Part shown: piece after piece, positions 1 through 11,720 of the stretch
How positions within the stretch are numbered: position 1 is the first letter of the stretch
Layout of the letters: each line of letters opens with the position of its first letter
DNA from: Adiantum capillus-veneris
Taxonomy: Eukaryota > Streptophyta > Polypodiopsida > Polypodiales > Pteridaceae
Direction of reading: 5' to 3'
NCBI GenBank assembly: GCA_014529385.2
Contig: CM043968.1
Span: 5,657,001 to 5,721,000 of the forward strand
DNA: 64,000 bases
Position numbers and translations under genes: made by a program
The notes under the pieces: generated by a model
Database searches by the model: none
Seen by the model: the letters and a program-made list of their open reading frames with translations, nothing else
What the model was told of the DNA's origin: nothing

Positions 1-581
1 GTCATACACTCTAACAAGCCTCCCCATGTGTGTCATAGTAGCAACCAAGTACAAAGTATCCTCCCCTAGACAACTTAATATCAGGGTGTAGGAACAAAAT
101 GCTTTGTCCTATAATAGAGTATAGGCCAAATTCACTTCCCCTATGCAGTTAGGTGGTAAGGCTATGGAAAGCTCTTGATGAATAGTTTCAGCACACAAAA
201 ATAGTGCAATGATATATGGCTTGGATCAAAGTCAATTGGAATTGCAAAAAATTGGAAAAAATAAATACCAATATGCACATTAGATGCAGGAAATTGTCCA
301 AATCAATGAGAGATAAATGAATCTAAATTACTCACACTAGTCACAATGTCATTAACCAAGGAGGGTAGTGGCCAAGCTCAAGTTTGATTAAGAGCTTGTG
401 ATTAAGAGTTTTATTAGAGGATTCTAATGAAATCGACTAAGCTTTGATACTAATCAAATGAATAGATTAATAGGCCTAGGTATGCAACCATCGGCTTTGA
501 TACCGCACAAAAGGAATTGGGCTATGGAAGAAACAAGAGTGAGCCATTCATGGTATATTTAATAAGTTAATTACAAGAGAT

Positions 582-582
<1 letters not shown>
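1..582. other. no gene recognised; two tRNA-primer-like sites
   Basis: AT-rich sequence without a supported reading frame. At about 440-455 and 488-503 the plus strand reads AGCTTTGATACTAAT and GGCTTTGATACCGC. Read on the minus strand these resemble the TGGTATCAAAGC primer-binding sites of plant LTR elements. I cannot pair them with an LTR, so they are only hints of a decayed element. Confidence 0.3.

Positions 583-633
<51 letters not shown>
583..633. repeat. (GA)n microsatellite
   Basis: About 51 bp of uninterrupted AG dinucleotides. It is the first of several long GA/CT tracts in the window. Confidence 0.97.
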
Positions 634-636
<3 letters not shown>

Positions 637-1193
637 ACACTAGTAGAGGTACAAGACCATGAAGTTGATTGATCAAACTAGATGCAAATGATGATTACAA
701 AGTGGGATCAAAGTGATGCGTAATGCTTGGGTACAAAGTGTGTAGCTTAAGCTTCTTTTCTAGAGTAGGGAGAGATCATCTAATGATAAAAGTGGTGATG
801 TCAAAGTGTAGGCTTTCAAATTAGAGGGGGTTTGCACAAGGTGGTGCTGCAAATGTGTCACACATCCCATTAGCTCGTGTTCCTCAATAGACTTGAAGTA
901 GATCATAATGTCATTAAAGAATATTCTTGTGAATCTTGGATGAGGTCTACAGAGCCTCTTCATCATTTGACTTTCACAAAAACCATGCGACAAGAAAGAT
1001 AAATTTTCATTACTTTGTTTAAATCTTGAGTTTGTACAAGTGGCATAGTGCTACCCACACCATTTATATCAAGTGCAACATCCTTGTTCCTTTAGGAAAA
1101 GAAAACATTTCTTTCAAGAAAATTCATACCGACAGACATGCAATAAAACCATGGTTCTCCTAGGATAATGTCTTCATGCTTGAGTGGGGAGAT

Positions 1194-1212
1194 CAAGCAT
1201 AAGAGAGTGGTG
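1194..1212. repeat. 19-bp direct repeat, copy 1 (copy 2 at 1468-1486)
   Basis: CAAGCATAAGAGAGTGGTG occurs identically at 1194-1212 and 1468-1486. The second copy sits exactly where the minus-strand gypsy relic stops and the plus-strand chromovirus RT begins. Such a repeat at a junction suggests a template-switch or repair event (inference). Confidence 0.8.
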
Positions 1213-1216
1213 ACTT

Positions 1217-1276
1217 TGCAAAGTTATGTAGACAAAGTCCATGAAGATGAAAAGTCCATGTCTACATAACTTTGCA
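1217..1276. repeat. 18-bp perfect inverted repeat with 24-nt spacer
   Basis: Arms TGCAAAGTTATGTAGACA (1217-1234) and its exact reverse complement (1259-1276). It lies inside the decayed protease region and looks like a local inverted duplication rather than a terminator. Confidence 0.85.
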
Positions 1277-1491
1277 CATGGAGCCTTAGCTTCCCAATCA
1301 ATGGAGTGACTAAGGCATCTTGCCCTTTGAATGCTCCATCTACTTTCACCCCATCCCTCATCTCAAAGTCGTGGATCCCTAGCTTAGTAGCTAGCTCAAT
1401 AAAGATAAAGTTGTGGGTGGATCCGGGATCAAAAAGTATGAAAGCATCATGCTCTCTTACTTTTCTCCAAGCATAAGAGAGTGGTGCTTTT

Positions 1492-2470
1492 ATACTGATC
1501 TATTCTAAAGATGAGATACATCACGAAGAGCATTTTTGTAAAGTAATAAAGCTCTTACGCCAACACCAATTTTATGCTAAGAAAATCAAATGTACATTTT
1601 TTTATCTCCAAGTCAGCTATCTTGGCTTTATTATATCTTCCAAAGGTATCTCAATCCATCCCGATAATATCAAGGACATTGTGAAATTGCCTCAACCTAC
1701 TTCTGTCAGTGAAATAAGGGAATTTCTTGGGACTACAATATGGTATAGGACATTTGTCAAGGATTATGCTCTTACTGTTGCACCTTTAATAGAGTTATCA
1801 AGAAAAGGTATGAGGATTGAGTGGAGAGATGAACAAGAGGCCAACTTTACCTAATACCAACCCCTATTCTAAAGCTTCCTGATTTCAACAAGGATTTTGA
1901 AGTTATAATTGATGCCAGCAAACTTGCCTTAGGGGGAGTCCTTACTCAAGATGGTAGGCCCGTAGCCTATACTTCTCAAAAGCTTAGGGACCATGAAAAG
2001 AGTTACCCTGCTCATAACTTGGAACTCTTAGGAATCATCCATGCACTAAACCTATGGGGAAATTATCTTCTCAGTCGTAAATTTCAGTTAGTCTCACTGA
2101 TCATAAACGCTTGAAGTGGATCTTTATGTAGCCAAACCTCAACATGAGGCAAAGGAGATGGATTGAACTTCTTCAGAAATACAACTTTGATATAAAGTAT
2201 AGACCTGGAAAGGACAATGTGGTTGGAAATGGGCTTAGTCAAAAATCATTTCTTAATGTTATCTCTATACCTAATAACCCTATCTGGGAAAGGATTAAGG
2301 AAGCATTTTTAAAAGATCCAGAGTATCAACAGTTATCCTTGAAAATTCAACAAGGCAAGACTCCTAAAGCAACTCATGTTCCAAAAAGGGATTACGCTCT
2401 TTTGAAGGAGGAATGTCTTTATTATCAACAAAGGCTTTATGTACCTAAAGACCCAACACTAAAGAAATAA
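1492..2470 (+). pseudogene. chromovirus RT C-terminus and RNase H
   Basis: The frame opens with ILIYSKDEIHHEEHF, the segment just after the RT active site, followed by YLGFIISSKGISIHPDNI, the usual 'hidden from RT, connection' motif. Around 1905 a second frame shows VIIDASKLALGGVLTQ, the first catalytic Asp region of gypsy RNase H, then PVAYTSQKLRDHEKSY. The third piece (2144-2470) contains the RNase H exit YRPGKDNVVGNGLSQ, where D-A-LSR is normally expected. At least two frameshifts separate the pieces. The product would have copied element RNA into DNA in cytoplasmic particles. Confidence 0.7.
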
Positions 2471-2472
2471 AT

Positions 2473-3745
2473 CTTATTTGAGGCTCACAATAGCCCAATG
2501 TCAGGACACCCTGGGTATGCAAAGACCCTATATGTTGTTAGGAGAAGATAATTTTGGCCAGGTATGAAGGGGGGTGTTCTTCACTTTGTGACACAATGTC
2601 TCTCATGCCAATGGATTAAGGTTAAGCAAATCAAACTACCTAGACAACTCCAACCCCTTGATATACACCAAATGAAATGGGAATGTATTAGTATGGACTT
2701 TTCAATGGATTACCCCACATTTGGGGGCTATGATTCAGTATTTGTGGTTGTTGATATGCTCACTAAGGTAGCTCACTTGATGCCCGTAAAAACTACCTTC
2801 ACTACTTCTTATATCAACAGAATCTTCATTAAGGAGATCTTTATACTTTATGGTCTACCTAAGAGAATTGTCAATGACAGGGATGCAAAATTTACCTCAA
2901 AGTTTTGGACCTCTCTCTTTCAAGATATTGGAACACAACTAAGTTCTAGCACAACCCATCATCAGCAGCAGGTAGATGGTCAGACTAAAACAGTAAACCA
3001 GGTGATTGAGGATATTCGTAAGGCTTATTGTTCATAGGAACCAAGAAAGTGGATCCAATATTTCCCTCTGCTAGAGTATGCCTACAATTCCTCTGACCCT
3101 AGAAGCATAGGCATGTCCCCATTCAAAGCTCTGTATGGTCAATAATGTTTAGCTCCATTAAATTTCTCAGATGCTTCTATTAAGGTAGAGGCCTCCAAGA
3201 AAATACTCGAAGATATGGAAGCCCAGACCAAAGCAATTTGTAAGGATATTCAAGATGCTCGGGACAAAGAAAAGCATTATATTTGGATAAAAGGAGATCA
3301 AATCGATTCTTTAAAGAAGGAGATAAGTTATTCCTTTGAGTCAGACCCAAGAAAAGCAACCTATCCTTGGGAAACTACAAGAATCTCAGAACAAGATATT
3401 GTGGACCTATGAAATTGTCAAAGTAGTAAGTGGTCAAGATTACAAGTTAAGGCTAGTACCCTCTGACCTCAAAATTCATGATGTCTTCCATGTTAGTCTA
3501 CTAAAACCTTATGTTCCTAACCCTGATCAATTTTTGTATACCAAGAAAATAGTTGTTCCAACCCAAGGAGTCCTTGAACTTCAACTTGACTATGTCCTAG
3601 AAACTCGAGAAAGAAACTTAGGAACAGAAGCATCACCGAGCACCTAGTCAAGTGGAAAGACTTTCCTGAGGAAGATGCAACATGGAAAGACAAATTATCT
3701 CTTTACAAAGACTATCCCCACATATTATTCAGATGAGTACATCTC
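2473..3745 (+). pseudogene. chromovirus integrase and chromodomain
   Basis: The integrase zinc finger is visible as H-x-GHPGYAKT followed by CLSCQ. The catalytic core shows the first Asp in SMDFSMDYP and the second in NDRDAKFTS. The third catalytic residue, expected as Glu in DGQTERxN, is Lys here (DGQTKTVN), so the enzyme would be dead even without the stops. The C-terminal domain ends with KIHDVFHVSLLKPYV, the classic chromovirus motif. A chromodomain follows in shifted frames (ETRERNL, then HLVKWKDFPEEDATW). Breaks are seen near 3037, 3145, 3410 and 3625. Confidence 0.72.
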
Positions 3746-3756
3746 AAATTTTCATG

Positions 3757-3768
3757 TTGGGGAGGATG
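3757..3768 (+). promoter_or_regulatory. candidate polypurine tract
   Basis: TTGGGGAGGATG lies about 20 nt after the chromodomain frame ends. That is where the plus-strand primer of an LTR element should be, and a 3' LTR could begin with the following TG. I cannot confirm the LTR because no partner copy exists in the window. Confidence 0.35.
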
Positions 3769-3769
3769 C

Positions 3770-4558
3770 AAGGTCTCCAGCATCCTACTAGAGGGGATCC
3801 AAAAATAGTAAGTTTTGAGGTGCTTGCACCTAGCTAGATGCCCATTTACATCTACCCCACCCTGAATTTTCCATAAAAATGGGTGTTTGCTCCAAAAATT
3901 ACGAAATATAGCAAGTGTGTGCATCTGACACCTTAGCTCATTGTCCTCATCCTCGTCTTTTAAAAGAATCTTTCAAAATTGAATTCTACTAAGCTAAGCT
4001 CACTCTAGTCAATTAATCAGTATCCTAATGTTAATGAAATTAAGTCACAGTTCTAAGGTATGTATATGTATGCATGTGAATGGGCATGTCTATGCATGTC
4101 CATGGATGCCGATAGAATGACCCATAACCATTGACCCATCTCTTTTGGAAAGATTGACTCTAAACATGGGGTTACATGAGGTGTAGCACCCAAAATTTGC
4201 ATACAAGTCTTAGGGAATGGGTACTTTTGGCCTTTCTTGGCAAGCAAGGGAGGTTAGGACATCTCTCCACCTTGACCAAAAGAAAAATTAGAGCCTCATT
4301 GCGCCAAGAGTTGAGAAGTCTCTAATGACTCGTGCCTCTAAAAGCTATGGGGAAAAAGGCATTTGAGTTTCTCTCTTTTGGAAGATGAGATCTAGGAACG
4401 TTAAAATATTCATAAGAGATCATGCTTCCCCTATGAGAAATGACTAGGAAACCTGTCTAATGTCTCAGGCTCGAGTTACCTTGTGATCGAAGCCTATCCA
4501 TTGGAATTAATACTATCTTGACTATGTGTTTTTTTAAAACAATTAGGGCCTAGTGACC
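3770..4558. other. no gene recognised; possible 3' LTR of the chromovirus
   Basis: No supported reading frame. Part of this stretch may be the 3' LTR of the preceding chromovirus, but its end cannot be set without a second copy. Confidence 0.3.
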
Positions 4559-4608
4559 TATCAGGTAGCCTCCAATTGCCAATTGAAATTGGTGATGGGA
4601 CGGGGACC

Positions 4609-4866
4609 TCACAAACAAGGCCAAGTCTCGCAAGTGCAGATACAAAAAAAAAGATTATTTTTTATCCCAGGTACATAAAGTGCATCAACAAGTGTGATAA
4701 AAATTATATTGGCAGCAGACATCACAATCTTTCTAACTCCCTTGATTGGATAAGAGGCATTGTTGGCACAAGTAACTGTATTCCCAGGGATAGGCTCGAG
4801 AGAGGTAGACCAATCACGATGTGAAGTAATGTGCTTTGTAACACCACTATCAAAGTACCACACGTA
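4609..4866 (-). pseudogene. copia protease and pre-integrase segment
   Basis: Begins with WYFDSGVTKHIT, the retropepsin active site with the catalytic DSG triad intact. It continues to the motif DALYVPGIKNNL, which in copia polyproteins precedes the GAG-pre-integrase domain. The reading frame then loses similarity and stops. The protease normally cuts the Gag-Pol polyprotein inside virus-like particles. Confidence 0.65.
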
Positions 4867-5226
4867 TTCTTCTTGCCTTTTTCACTAGAGTTCTTAGCCG
4901 AGGTGTTTCTAGTAGAAGCATTAGGAGTATGTGATTTTTCACTTGCTGAAGAACCATGAGAAGTGGCTACATTGCTATTGCCACCTTTTCTTTAAGCAGT
5001 AACAAATTCCTTTCAATTACACATTTTTTAACCTTATTCTTTCTTGAAAGTGACTCTTGCAACAACAAAGTGCATAATGTATCAAACTTGGAAACATCAG
5101 GATCTCCTTGGGTCATAAGTCTCCAAGTACTAGCAAAAGTCTAGTACGAATTTGGTTCAGTTCATCGAAAAAATTTGCACAAGTGAACTGTCTGAAATGA
5201 CTTCACCCACAAAAATGAGTTTCTCA

Positions 5227-5637
5227 TTAATATCCTTGATACCAAAGTAAAGTTTCCATGTTATCTTCCTCATGCATAATCTTTGATTCCAACTCTTTAC
5301 ACAACAATGTAATTTTAGCCTCATTGTGACTTGCATAATGACCAGCCAAAAAATGCATGAGCCTGCACATCTCTAATATTCCAACGAGACTGCCCAATTG
5401 TAGGCAAAACAACGCTAGCATAGCAGCAACAATCCTGCCACCAAAATCTCCAACATTCTCAACAAAACTTGTATCCACAAAAGGTAGACGTACATCAATG
5501 CCTTGTAAAAACATCCAAATTCCCTTTGGCACAAGAACATGTTGCATCATGCTAGCCCACATTGGGTAGTTGTTGCCATCCAATTTATCCTTGACATCAA
5601 ATATTTTAATAACGTCTATGTTGTTGTTAGACACCAT
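5227..5637 (-). pseudogene. copia Gag N-terminal part
   Basis: The likely start is the ATG at 5637, giving MVSNNNIDVIKIF, followed by the motif KLDGNNYPMWASMM. This matches the conserved copia Gag opening (F-DGxNYxxW). The rest is helix-rich, with ELESKIMHEEDNME before the frame closes. The C-terminal part, where the zinc knuckle should lie (about 4870-5220), is broken up. Gag would form the particle shell and bind element RNA. Confidence 0.6.
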
Positions 5638-5977
5638 GGCAAGTGACTGCACCTGATGTGAACACTGCCCCAAAGAGGAAAATGGAAGTAGGACCAACAC
5701 ATGCTATATAGCACAACCCAAAGAAGACTGTAACAAGCCTGTTTTGTAAAAAGCTGCACTAACAAAAACTCTTCACAAAAGAAAAAAATTGCTTGCACAA
5801 TACTGCTTGTAGTGGAAACAAATGCCAAAATGAGCCCATCTCAAAATTTTAAGCAGACCGACAAGCTTTCCTAATGGATTTTTTGACCTACTAACGCTTA
5901 CCAGAGCTCATCTAAATCAAATAAAGTGAGTTGGCCGGTGTTGGTGATGCTAACGATTATGCTCGTGAGGATGCAAC

Positions 5978-5993
5978 ATGCTTTGTTACCAAT
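5978..5993 (-). promoter_or_regulatory. copia primer-binding site
   Basis: On the minus strand ATTGGTAACAAAGCATG follows the proposed LTR end. It is a degenerate form of the initiator-Met tRNA complement (TGGTATCAGAGC) used by plant copia elements. Confidence 0.5.
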
Positions 5994-6221
5994 TGTTGGA
6001 AATAGTGTTACAGGGAAACACACACAGCTTGGAGAAGATGAATAAGCTCAAGACACATAGAAGATTGTGTATTGCTTAGTGAAAAATGGAAAGATAAGTC
6101 AGCCCTAGAGTGATGGGTGTATATAAAATGTACAGAGGGAAAAACCTCCTACTGAGGGGAAAAATGTCGTGGCGGTCCTAAGTGTGTTCACAGACATCAC
6201 TACCACTTATACATGGTAACA
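5994..6221 (-). repeat. probable 5' LTR of the 4.6-6.2 kb copia relic
   Basis: On the plus strand the segment starts TGTTGGAAATAG directly next to the primer site and could end at GTAACA (6216-6221), giving TG...CA termini and a length of about 228 bp. The inner end is secure because of the primer site; the outer end is a guess. Confidence 0.4.
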
Positions 6222-9200
6222 AAAATCATATTATGTTTTGTCACATATAGCAAATCAATGATATGGATGGAGCAGGGAATCCAAAGGAGTAATGAAGTGG
6301 TAAGCATACCACCTTTTGACAATTAGAAGACTTCAAAAACCCTCATACAATATGGAGGTTTTTTCTCAGCTCCTATAGGAAATTCAACTTTAGGCTTTTC
6401 CCCTTATGATTTAATCTTATACTAAACCACTTTTGTAATGCCACAAACCTAAAGAGTGTATGTCCCCCCCCCCCCCCATAAGTATCATAAAATTGATGTC
6501 TTCACCAAGATATATGTTTTACCTGTATGATCCCATAATAAATGTTTGCACACAAATCAATTGACTTGCATTGACTTGATCATGTTACGGTTAACAACAT
6601 AGGTTAAAGTCAATAATTGGATAGCATTGTTTACAAAGGATATAAGGAATAGGAAAGATCCTCTATTGTTTGGGTTCCATTGCATAAAAATTTAATTCTT
6701 CTTGTTTATGGCAAACCCCTAGTATGCCCTATGTACGGATCCATGGAAACATTTGGATTTTTTCTAAATCCATTACATTGCTGAATTTTTGCAGTGTAGA
6801 CTATCCGCACTTCTTGAATTTTTTTAAACCCCAACTTTTAAATATCTAATTATCCTCTTGTGTAAGACACATTCCACCTAATCCATCATTCAAGTCTACG
6901 TGAATATTATGGACATCCACAAAAATCAAGTAAATAAGCTTCTTATAATCCACAAAGATCCTTTGAACCTCTTTTGATGTAATTTGATTTGCAAACAATA
7001 AATCCTAATCAATATGTACGATGTAACACCTTCCTCTTCCAAAAATCAGCATCCACTTCTACTATCTCATTAGCTTTAAAACAAACATCTTCTAAGAAAA
7101 ATATGTTTCGATTGGCAACAACATGTTCCACATCAATTTCAAAAGGCAAATCCATTGAACTTAAACTTTAAGTTTTATCATTTTGCATTTCAAACATCTT
7201 TGGCTGCTAAACCTAATCTAAATTCCTCAAATACTTGCTCTTAACAATCCACCTGTTGAATGCTCTCTGAGGATTATGTGTGATCCATTCTCACCCGAAT
7301 CAATCCACTTGGTTAAATTCTCTGCAACTAAAACATATTCTTGCTTGACATCCACTTGTGACATCAAAATCTGTCCTTCAGAAAACTTAAAATCTAAATT
7401 TTGATTCTCCTGATCATCTGTAACATCTGAGACAATGGTTCAGATTTTTGTCCAAATTTGCCAACTATCAAAATTAACATCTGTACACTCCTATGGTATT
7501 CTTCCAACACATGAAATGTAACCATAACATTTATCTATAACAAACATGCTTCTATGTTCAAGACCAGATTTTGCTCCTGTTCCTCCATATTCCTCTTGAA
7601 TAAACTTGCTTACTAAAAATTCCTCCATAGTTTCAATCAGCTCCTTCTGCCCATTTCCTCCTATTTGTAATATTTCCTCCTTTCTTTGTTGATTTTTTCC
7701 CTGTTTATGCTTATCTTCCACCTGTTGCTTTTTTTTATTTTTCACCTATTGTTGTTTTTTATATTCCTCTTTTTGTTTCCCTGATTTCATTTTCTTTTTA
7801 TATAGTTTAGATACAATTTCTACAACATCCTTTGGATGCATATCCTCCTATGGAAGAAATTCCTTCCGGTGCAGATCTTTCTGGTGGAATTCCTCTTGAG
7901 CAGGAATGTTTGCCAAAACTTACTCCTCAACAAAGTTGATTTTAGACAATTTCTTCTTATTTGATTCTTGTTTCTTAATTTTATACAGTTCATCATCAAT
8001 CAAACCAAGAGACAACCTAATCACATCCTCATCTCAACATCTTCGTCTTCAAATGGGCTTTGAATACCATGAAAAGTATCATTGTTATGTATGATTTGCT
8101 TCTCCTCACAAACAAGTTTACTTTTCCCATATGACATGACCCTCATGAATTTGGTCATTGGTTGTTCCACTTCCACTTCATAAGCATACTCTAGTGGTAG
8201 GGTAGGGTATCTAGGGGCTCTTCTAGGTTCTTTTGGCCAACCTCCTTTTGCACCATTGTCTCATAGTATGTAGGATTTATGGGTAGCTTAATCCATGTGG
8301 TTAAAAATTTGATAAGATTGTACGTGAATATGTGGAGGCTTCTTAGATATATAGCTTTGGGGAGCTATATTCAATAGAATTAGTATCACCCAATAACTTC
8401 ATCTTTGAAACCATTTGAATCTTCAAAGGTCTTTTGATCCTTCAAATTTCACTAAAAGTAGATCAATGTCTAGCGAAGATTTCATTATTGCCTTCAATTT
8501 TAGATTCATAGTTTTTTCTTGTGTTTGAAAATTTAAATACAAGTTAAAAAGCTAGAAGATTTGCAAGCAAAAAAGGTTTGATGAAATTAATTGAAGTCAT
8601 AATGTGTCGATGGTAGCTTGTCTTGCTTTGTATTCAAGATTCTTTGCTACAAAAACGAGTTTTGAAGACTATAATGTAGGCTTGTAGACTGAACCTTACA
8701 TGCTATTAGCATTATTTTCCATCAAATTTACTAACTAACCTCCCTCCTTAGAATCCACTTATCTTGATAGAGACTTGACTCCTCTCTCATTGATTCAGAG
8801 AAAAGACAATACCCTTATCTTTTGTGTTGTAGCTATTTGAAATGGAAAACCCAACCAAAAAGGATGGCACAAGTAAAAAATCCTATTTTTGTTTGCAATA
8901 AAAGAATAATCAATGAAAACATCAATGTTCAATAGTGAAGTGGAACTAGTTTTCATTGTAACTACAACCTATATTTATAAGTGAAGTTCATGTTGTTCTC
9001 AAACTCTGATAACTATAATTATATGTCTATATTTCATGTTATGGCTAGAATTTGTTCCAATAATTTGTTAACCACTCTGTGATTGTGGTCTATTTTTTTT
9101 GTTGTGATGATGGTTTATACATATAAATGACAATATGTAAAAATTCTTCTTACAGTCATTGCAACACTTGTGGGTGTCTAATCAACGTAGGATTTTGATA

Positions 9201-9575
9201 TGTTGCACATCACCAAGTCATATACATGTTTGTTTACATAACTTTGCGCGATGAACCTAAAATTGGACTTTTGGCATGCATGTATGTTTTGATCTTTGTG
9301 AAAGGCGTGAAGGAACCATGGAATTTTCAAAACTAGGGTTAGAAAAGGGATTATTCTTTGAAGGCAAGGCATTTGCAAGAGAGAGAAGCATGGATGCAGG
9401 CTCATAGAGGCAGGAGGGAATCCCCGGTTCCTCGACACCTTGCATGTCTCCCGGATCTCATTAGTGTCGAGTGGATCCATGAGAGAATGAACGAGAAGCA
9501 AAGGCACACGGAGAGGACATCACCGGAAAAGAATGGGAGTATGCACGAGGTTGTGTACCAAATGTATATACAATA

Positions 9576-9578
<3 letters not shown>
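6222..9578. other. no gene recognised; AT-rich, weak minus-strand coding-like stretch
   Basis: Mostly AT-rich sequence without a family I can name. Between about 8280 and 7490 the minus strand has short open pieces such as QPMTKFMRVMSYGKSKLV and a Lys/Gln-rich 84-residue frame (7491-7745). They share no motif that I recognise and could be the remains of a gag-like gene. A run of 14 C residues lies at 6464-6477. Confidence 0.35.

Positions 9579-9653
<75 letters not shown>
9579..9653. repeat. (TA)n microsatellite
   Basis: About 75 bp of alternating AT, uninterrupted. Confidence 0.97.
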
Positions 9654-9656
<3 letters not shown>

Positions 9657-9801
9657 CTAATATATAGTACTCATTTTCTTTGATTTTATCTTTGTAATTG
9701 ATTGTATAATTTTTTCTCTTGTTTAGTGCCTTTCTTTTAGCTCTATGTGGTCAAAGGGGTGACACTTTTGTACACACCATATTGACGAGCATTGAACAAC
9801 C

Positions 9802-10474
9802 ATGGATTGTGGTGTCATGGATAGCTTTGACACAAATGGTGTTAAATCCAGGTATTGTGGGACTATTGAAAGGATACTAAAGGTCAATTTTAGAACCTTT
9901 CATACCTTCATCTTCGTGTGCAAGCGGTTTGCAAATGTGTCTAGACAACATGAGAGTGGGCTCTACATGGTGGACTCTAGTGTATATCACACAGGAAGGT
10001 ATGACAACTTAGTTTTGCCACACAATTGTGAGCAGGTGAGTGTAAACCTTCTTCTTTTTTTTGCTTGTAGCATAATATCAATGCCACTCATTTCTCTTTG
10101 CTTTTCTATAGTTCATATATATCCCATCAATCCATCAACCAAAACTTTGGGTCGTAGTTCCTGTAACACCTCAAGGGAGAACCATTTTTTCCACTAATGA
10201 AGTGGAGACCAACTTCAATCCTCTTTTGCCTACTACTTTGGGTGAGGGTGAGACAAGGGACAAAGAGATCGATGATTTGAGTCCCAATGCCGCCAATCTG
10301 AGCGAGGATGATTTCCATGATGACGATGATGAGATGGAAGATGATGAGTTTGAGGATGGTGAAGCCAACGGATCCACAAACAACAATTCAATTTCTCTCT
10401 TTATTGATTTAGGAGCCATGGGTTCAGATTTAGATCAAGCTACTTGTCGAGATCTTTTGAAAGATGACTTATAA
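9802..10474 (+). CDS. DUF4216-like fragment of a CACTA-type element, two exons
   Basis: Exon 1 (9802-10035) and exon 2 (10112-10474) join in frame across a 76-nt intron with GT (10036) and AG (10111) ends, giving about 198 residues. The joined product follows the DUF4216 pattern found at the C-terminus of plant CACTA (En/Spm) transposon proteins. YCGTIERILKVNF corresponds to the yyGvixdIiELdY opening, IFVCKRFANV to vFkCdWvdv, and after the splice FIYIPSIHQPKLWVVVPV to vFYVxDPxxxxWxVVvkv. A very acidic tail (DDFHDDDDEMEDDEFEDGE) follows. A stop lies just upstream of the ATG and no transposase or terminal repeats are visible, so this is probably a detached relic. Exon limits are inferred from the reading frame and the family pattern. 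Confidence 0.5.
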
Positions 10475-10526
10475 ACATTTTGTATATTTGATTATACAAA
10501 AAGTTTTCGTTGTGTCGGCCATCCAT

Positions 10527-10529
<3 letters not shown>

Positions 10530-10597
<68 letters not shown>
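10530..10597. repeat. (CT)n microsatellite
   Basis: About 68 bp of CT repeats, 55 bp downstream of the DUF4216-like stop codon. Confidence 0.97.
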
Positions 10598-10599
<2 letters not shown>

Positions 10600-11720
10600 T
10601 CAAGCATGCCTCCTCCCATTTGCAAGAGAATGAGGAAGGTTTTGGCAAAAGTGCAGTCCACTTGCAAATTGTTTCAAGATAGAGCTTGAAGAAACTAACA
10701 TAGGTGCTACCATCTGGAAAAATGCGGAAACACTTTACTGTATCATATTGAAAATTGAAAAATGTGGGCTCCAAAGGGGCACTGAGCAAACATCGCCAGG
10801 ATTACCTTCAAGGAAAGGACGCTTTGTTGAACGAGGGGCTTTTTGGTTCATCACAAAAGCAGACCATCCCCAAGCTTGGAGGGTGTAGGTAGAATACCCT
10901 CGATTCTACTTGTAAAACAAGCTTGTCTGTGTTTTGCTATAGCGGGATGAATCAGTTGCCTCAGTTTGCTAGATCCAATCCAAAACATGATGGATGGATG
11001 TCGTGGAGGTTGCTATTGTGGGCATATGTGAAGTCGGAGAAAATAGGGCCCATGGCTTGGCAGAAGACGTCGTCCATGTTTGGCTTCTCATCTCTAACAA
11101 TGCTTGCTTTACATGGAGGCTCATGTGTAACTCTAGATTAGCGCTTCCTCTTTGTAGTTTCATGTTTATCCACATAGCCATTGTCTCATATATTAATATA
11201 TATTTTTTTGAAATTTTAAATAATGTTCTTTAATTTTTATTCACAAACAAAACAGAGGAAAATACCAAAATTTAAATGTTTAAGCGCTAAAGTGGGGTTC
11301 AATAATATAAGTGGCAATATACACGATAATATACTCGGTAATATTTTAAATACAAAAAAATGTCCTCTCGTCCCCTCTCTCTTCTTTGGCCAACCCATTT
11401 TGGACTCTCTCTTTACAAAATGCGGTAAACGATCACGGTAAATGTTTTGAGATTTTTCATGATGGTAATTTTTAATCGTGCAAGTCTTGTATAGAAGATA
11501 TTTTAGCTTTAAAATCCTTTTTGATTATTTTTAACTTAAGAAAATATCACTCTGACCATCCTACTAGAGAGATGGTTAAGTATGGAGAGAGACAGATGAA
11601 GTTCGATACTTGGGATGATTGTTGAAAAATTATCATATCCCTTGAGAGAAATTTGAATCAGCAATCGGATCTCTATAAGCACCAAGGATAGTTAATGGAT
11701 ATTGCAGTAATAGTTTTGAG
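10598..11720. other. no gene recognised
   Basis: Short open frames on both strands overlap each other and match nothing I recognise. The right part (11180-11700) is AT-rich. The 3' end of copia D and the missing half of hAT B would be expected on this side but are not recognisable. Confidence 0.35.

Larger units (their letters stand above)
796..1455 (-). pseudogene. Ty3/gypsy protease-RT relic
   Basis: Reading the minus strand from about 1455 down, a retropepsin start is visible as LFDPGSTHNFI, where Pro replaces the residue after the catalytic Asp. It is followed by a hydrophobic stretch and, near 1150, an IILGEPWF-like motif, the usual second half of gypsy proteases. Further on (954-834) a reverse-transcriptase remnant reads RIFFNDIMIYFKSIEEHE, the degenerate equivalent of the FFDDILIYS catalytic box; the first catalytic Asp has become Asn. 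The order PR then RT fits gypsy pol. The frame is broken repeatedly and no gag or integrase is attached, so this is a dead fragment. Confidence 0.65.
1492..3768 (+). mobile_element. Ty3/gypsy chromovirus relic (RT to chromodomain)
   Basis: A 5'-truncated LTR retrotransposon in plus orientation. It runs in canonical gypsy order from the end of the reverse transcriptase through RNase H, the zinc-binding and catalytic integrase domains, and a chromodomain, ending near a purine-rich tract. No 5' LTR, gag or protease is present: the left border at about 1490 abuts an oppositely oriented gypsy relic. The chromodomain marks the chromovirus branch, whose members use it to direct integration to particular chromatin. 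Several stops and frame changes make it inactive. Confidence 0.75.
4560..6221 (-). mobile_element. Ty1/copia relic (LTR, gag, protease)
   Basis: A 3'-truncated copia element on the minus strand. From right to left it shows a probable 5' LTR (5994-6221), a primer site, gag, and the start of the protease, after which the element is lost near 4560. Integrase, RT and RNase H are absent. Unlike C and D, it has no detectable homologous LTR elsewhere in the window. Confidence 0.65.
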
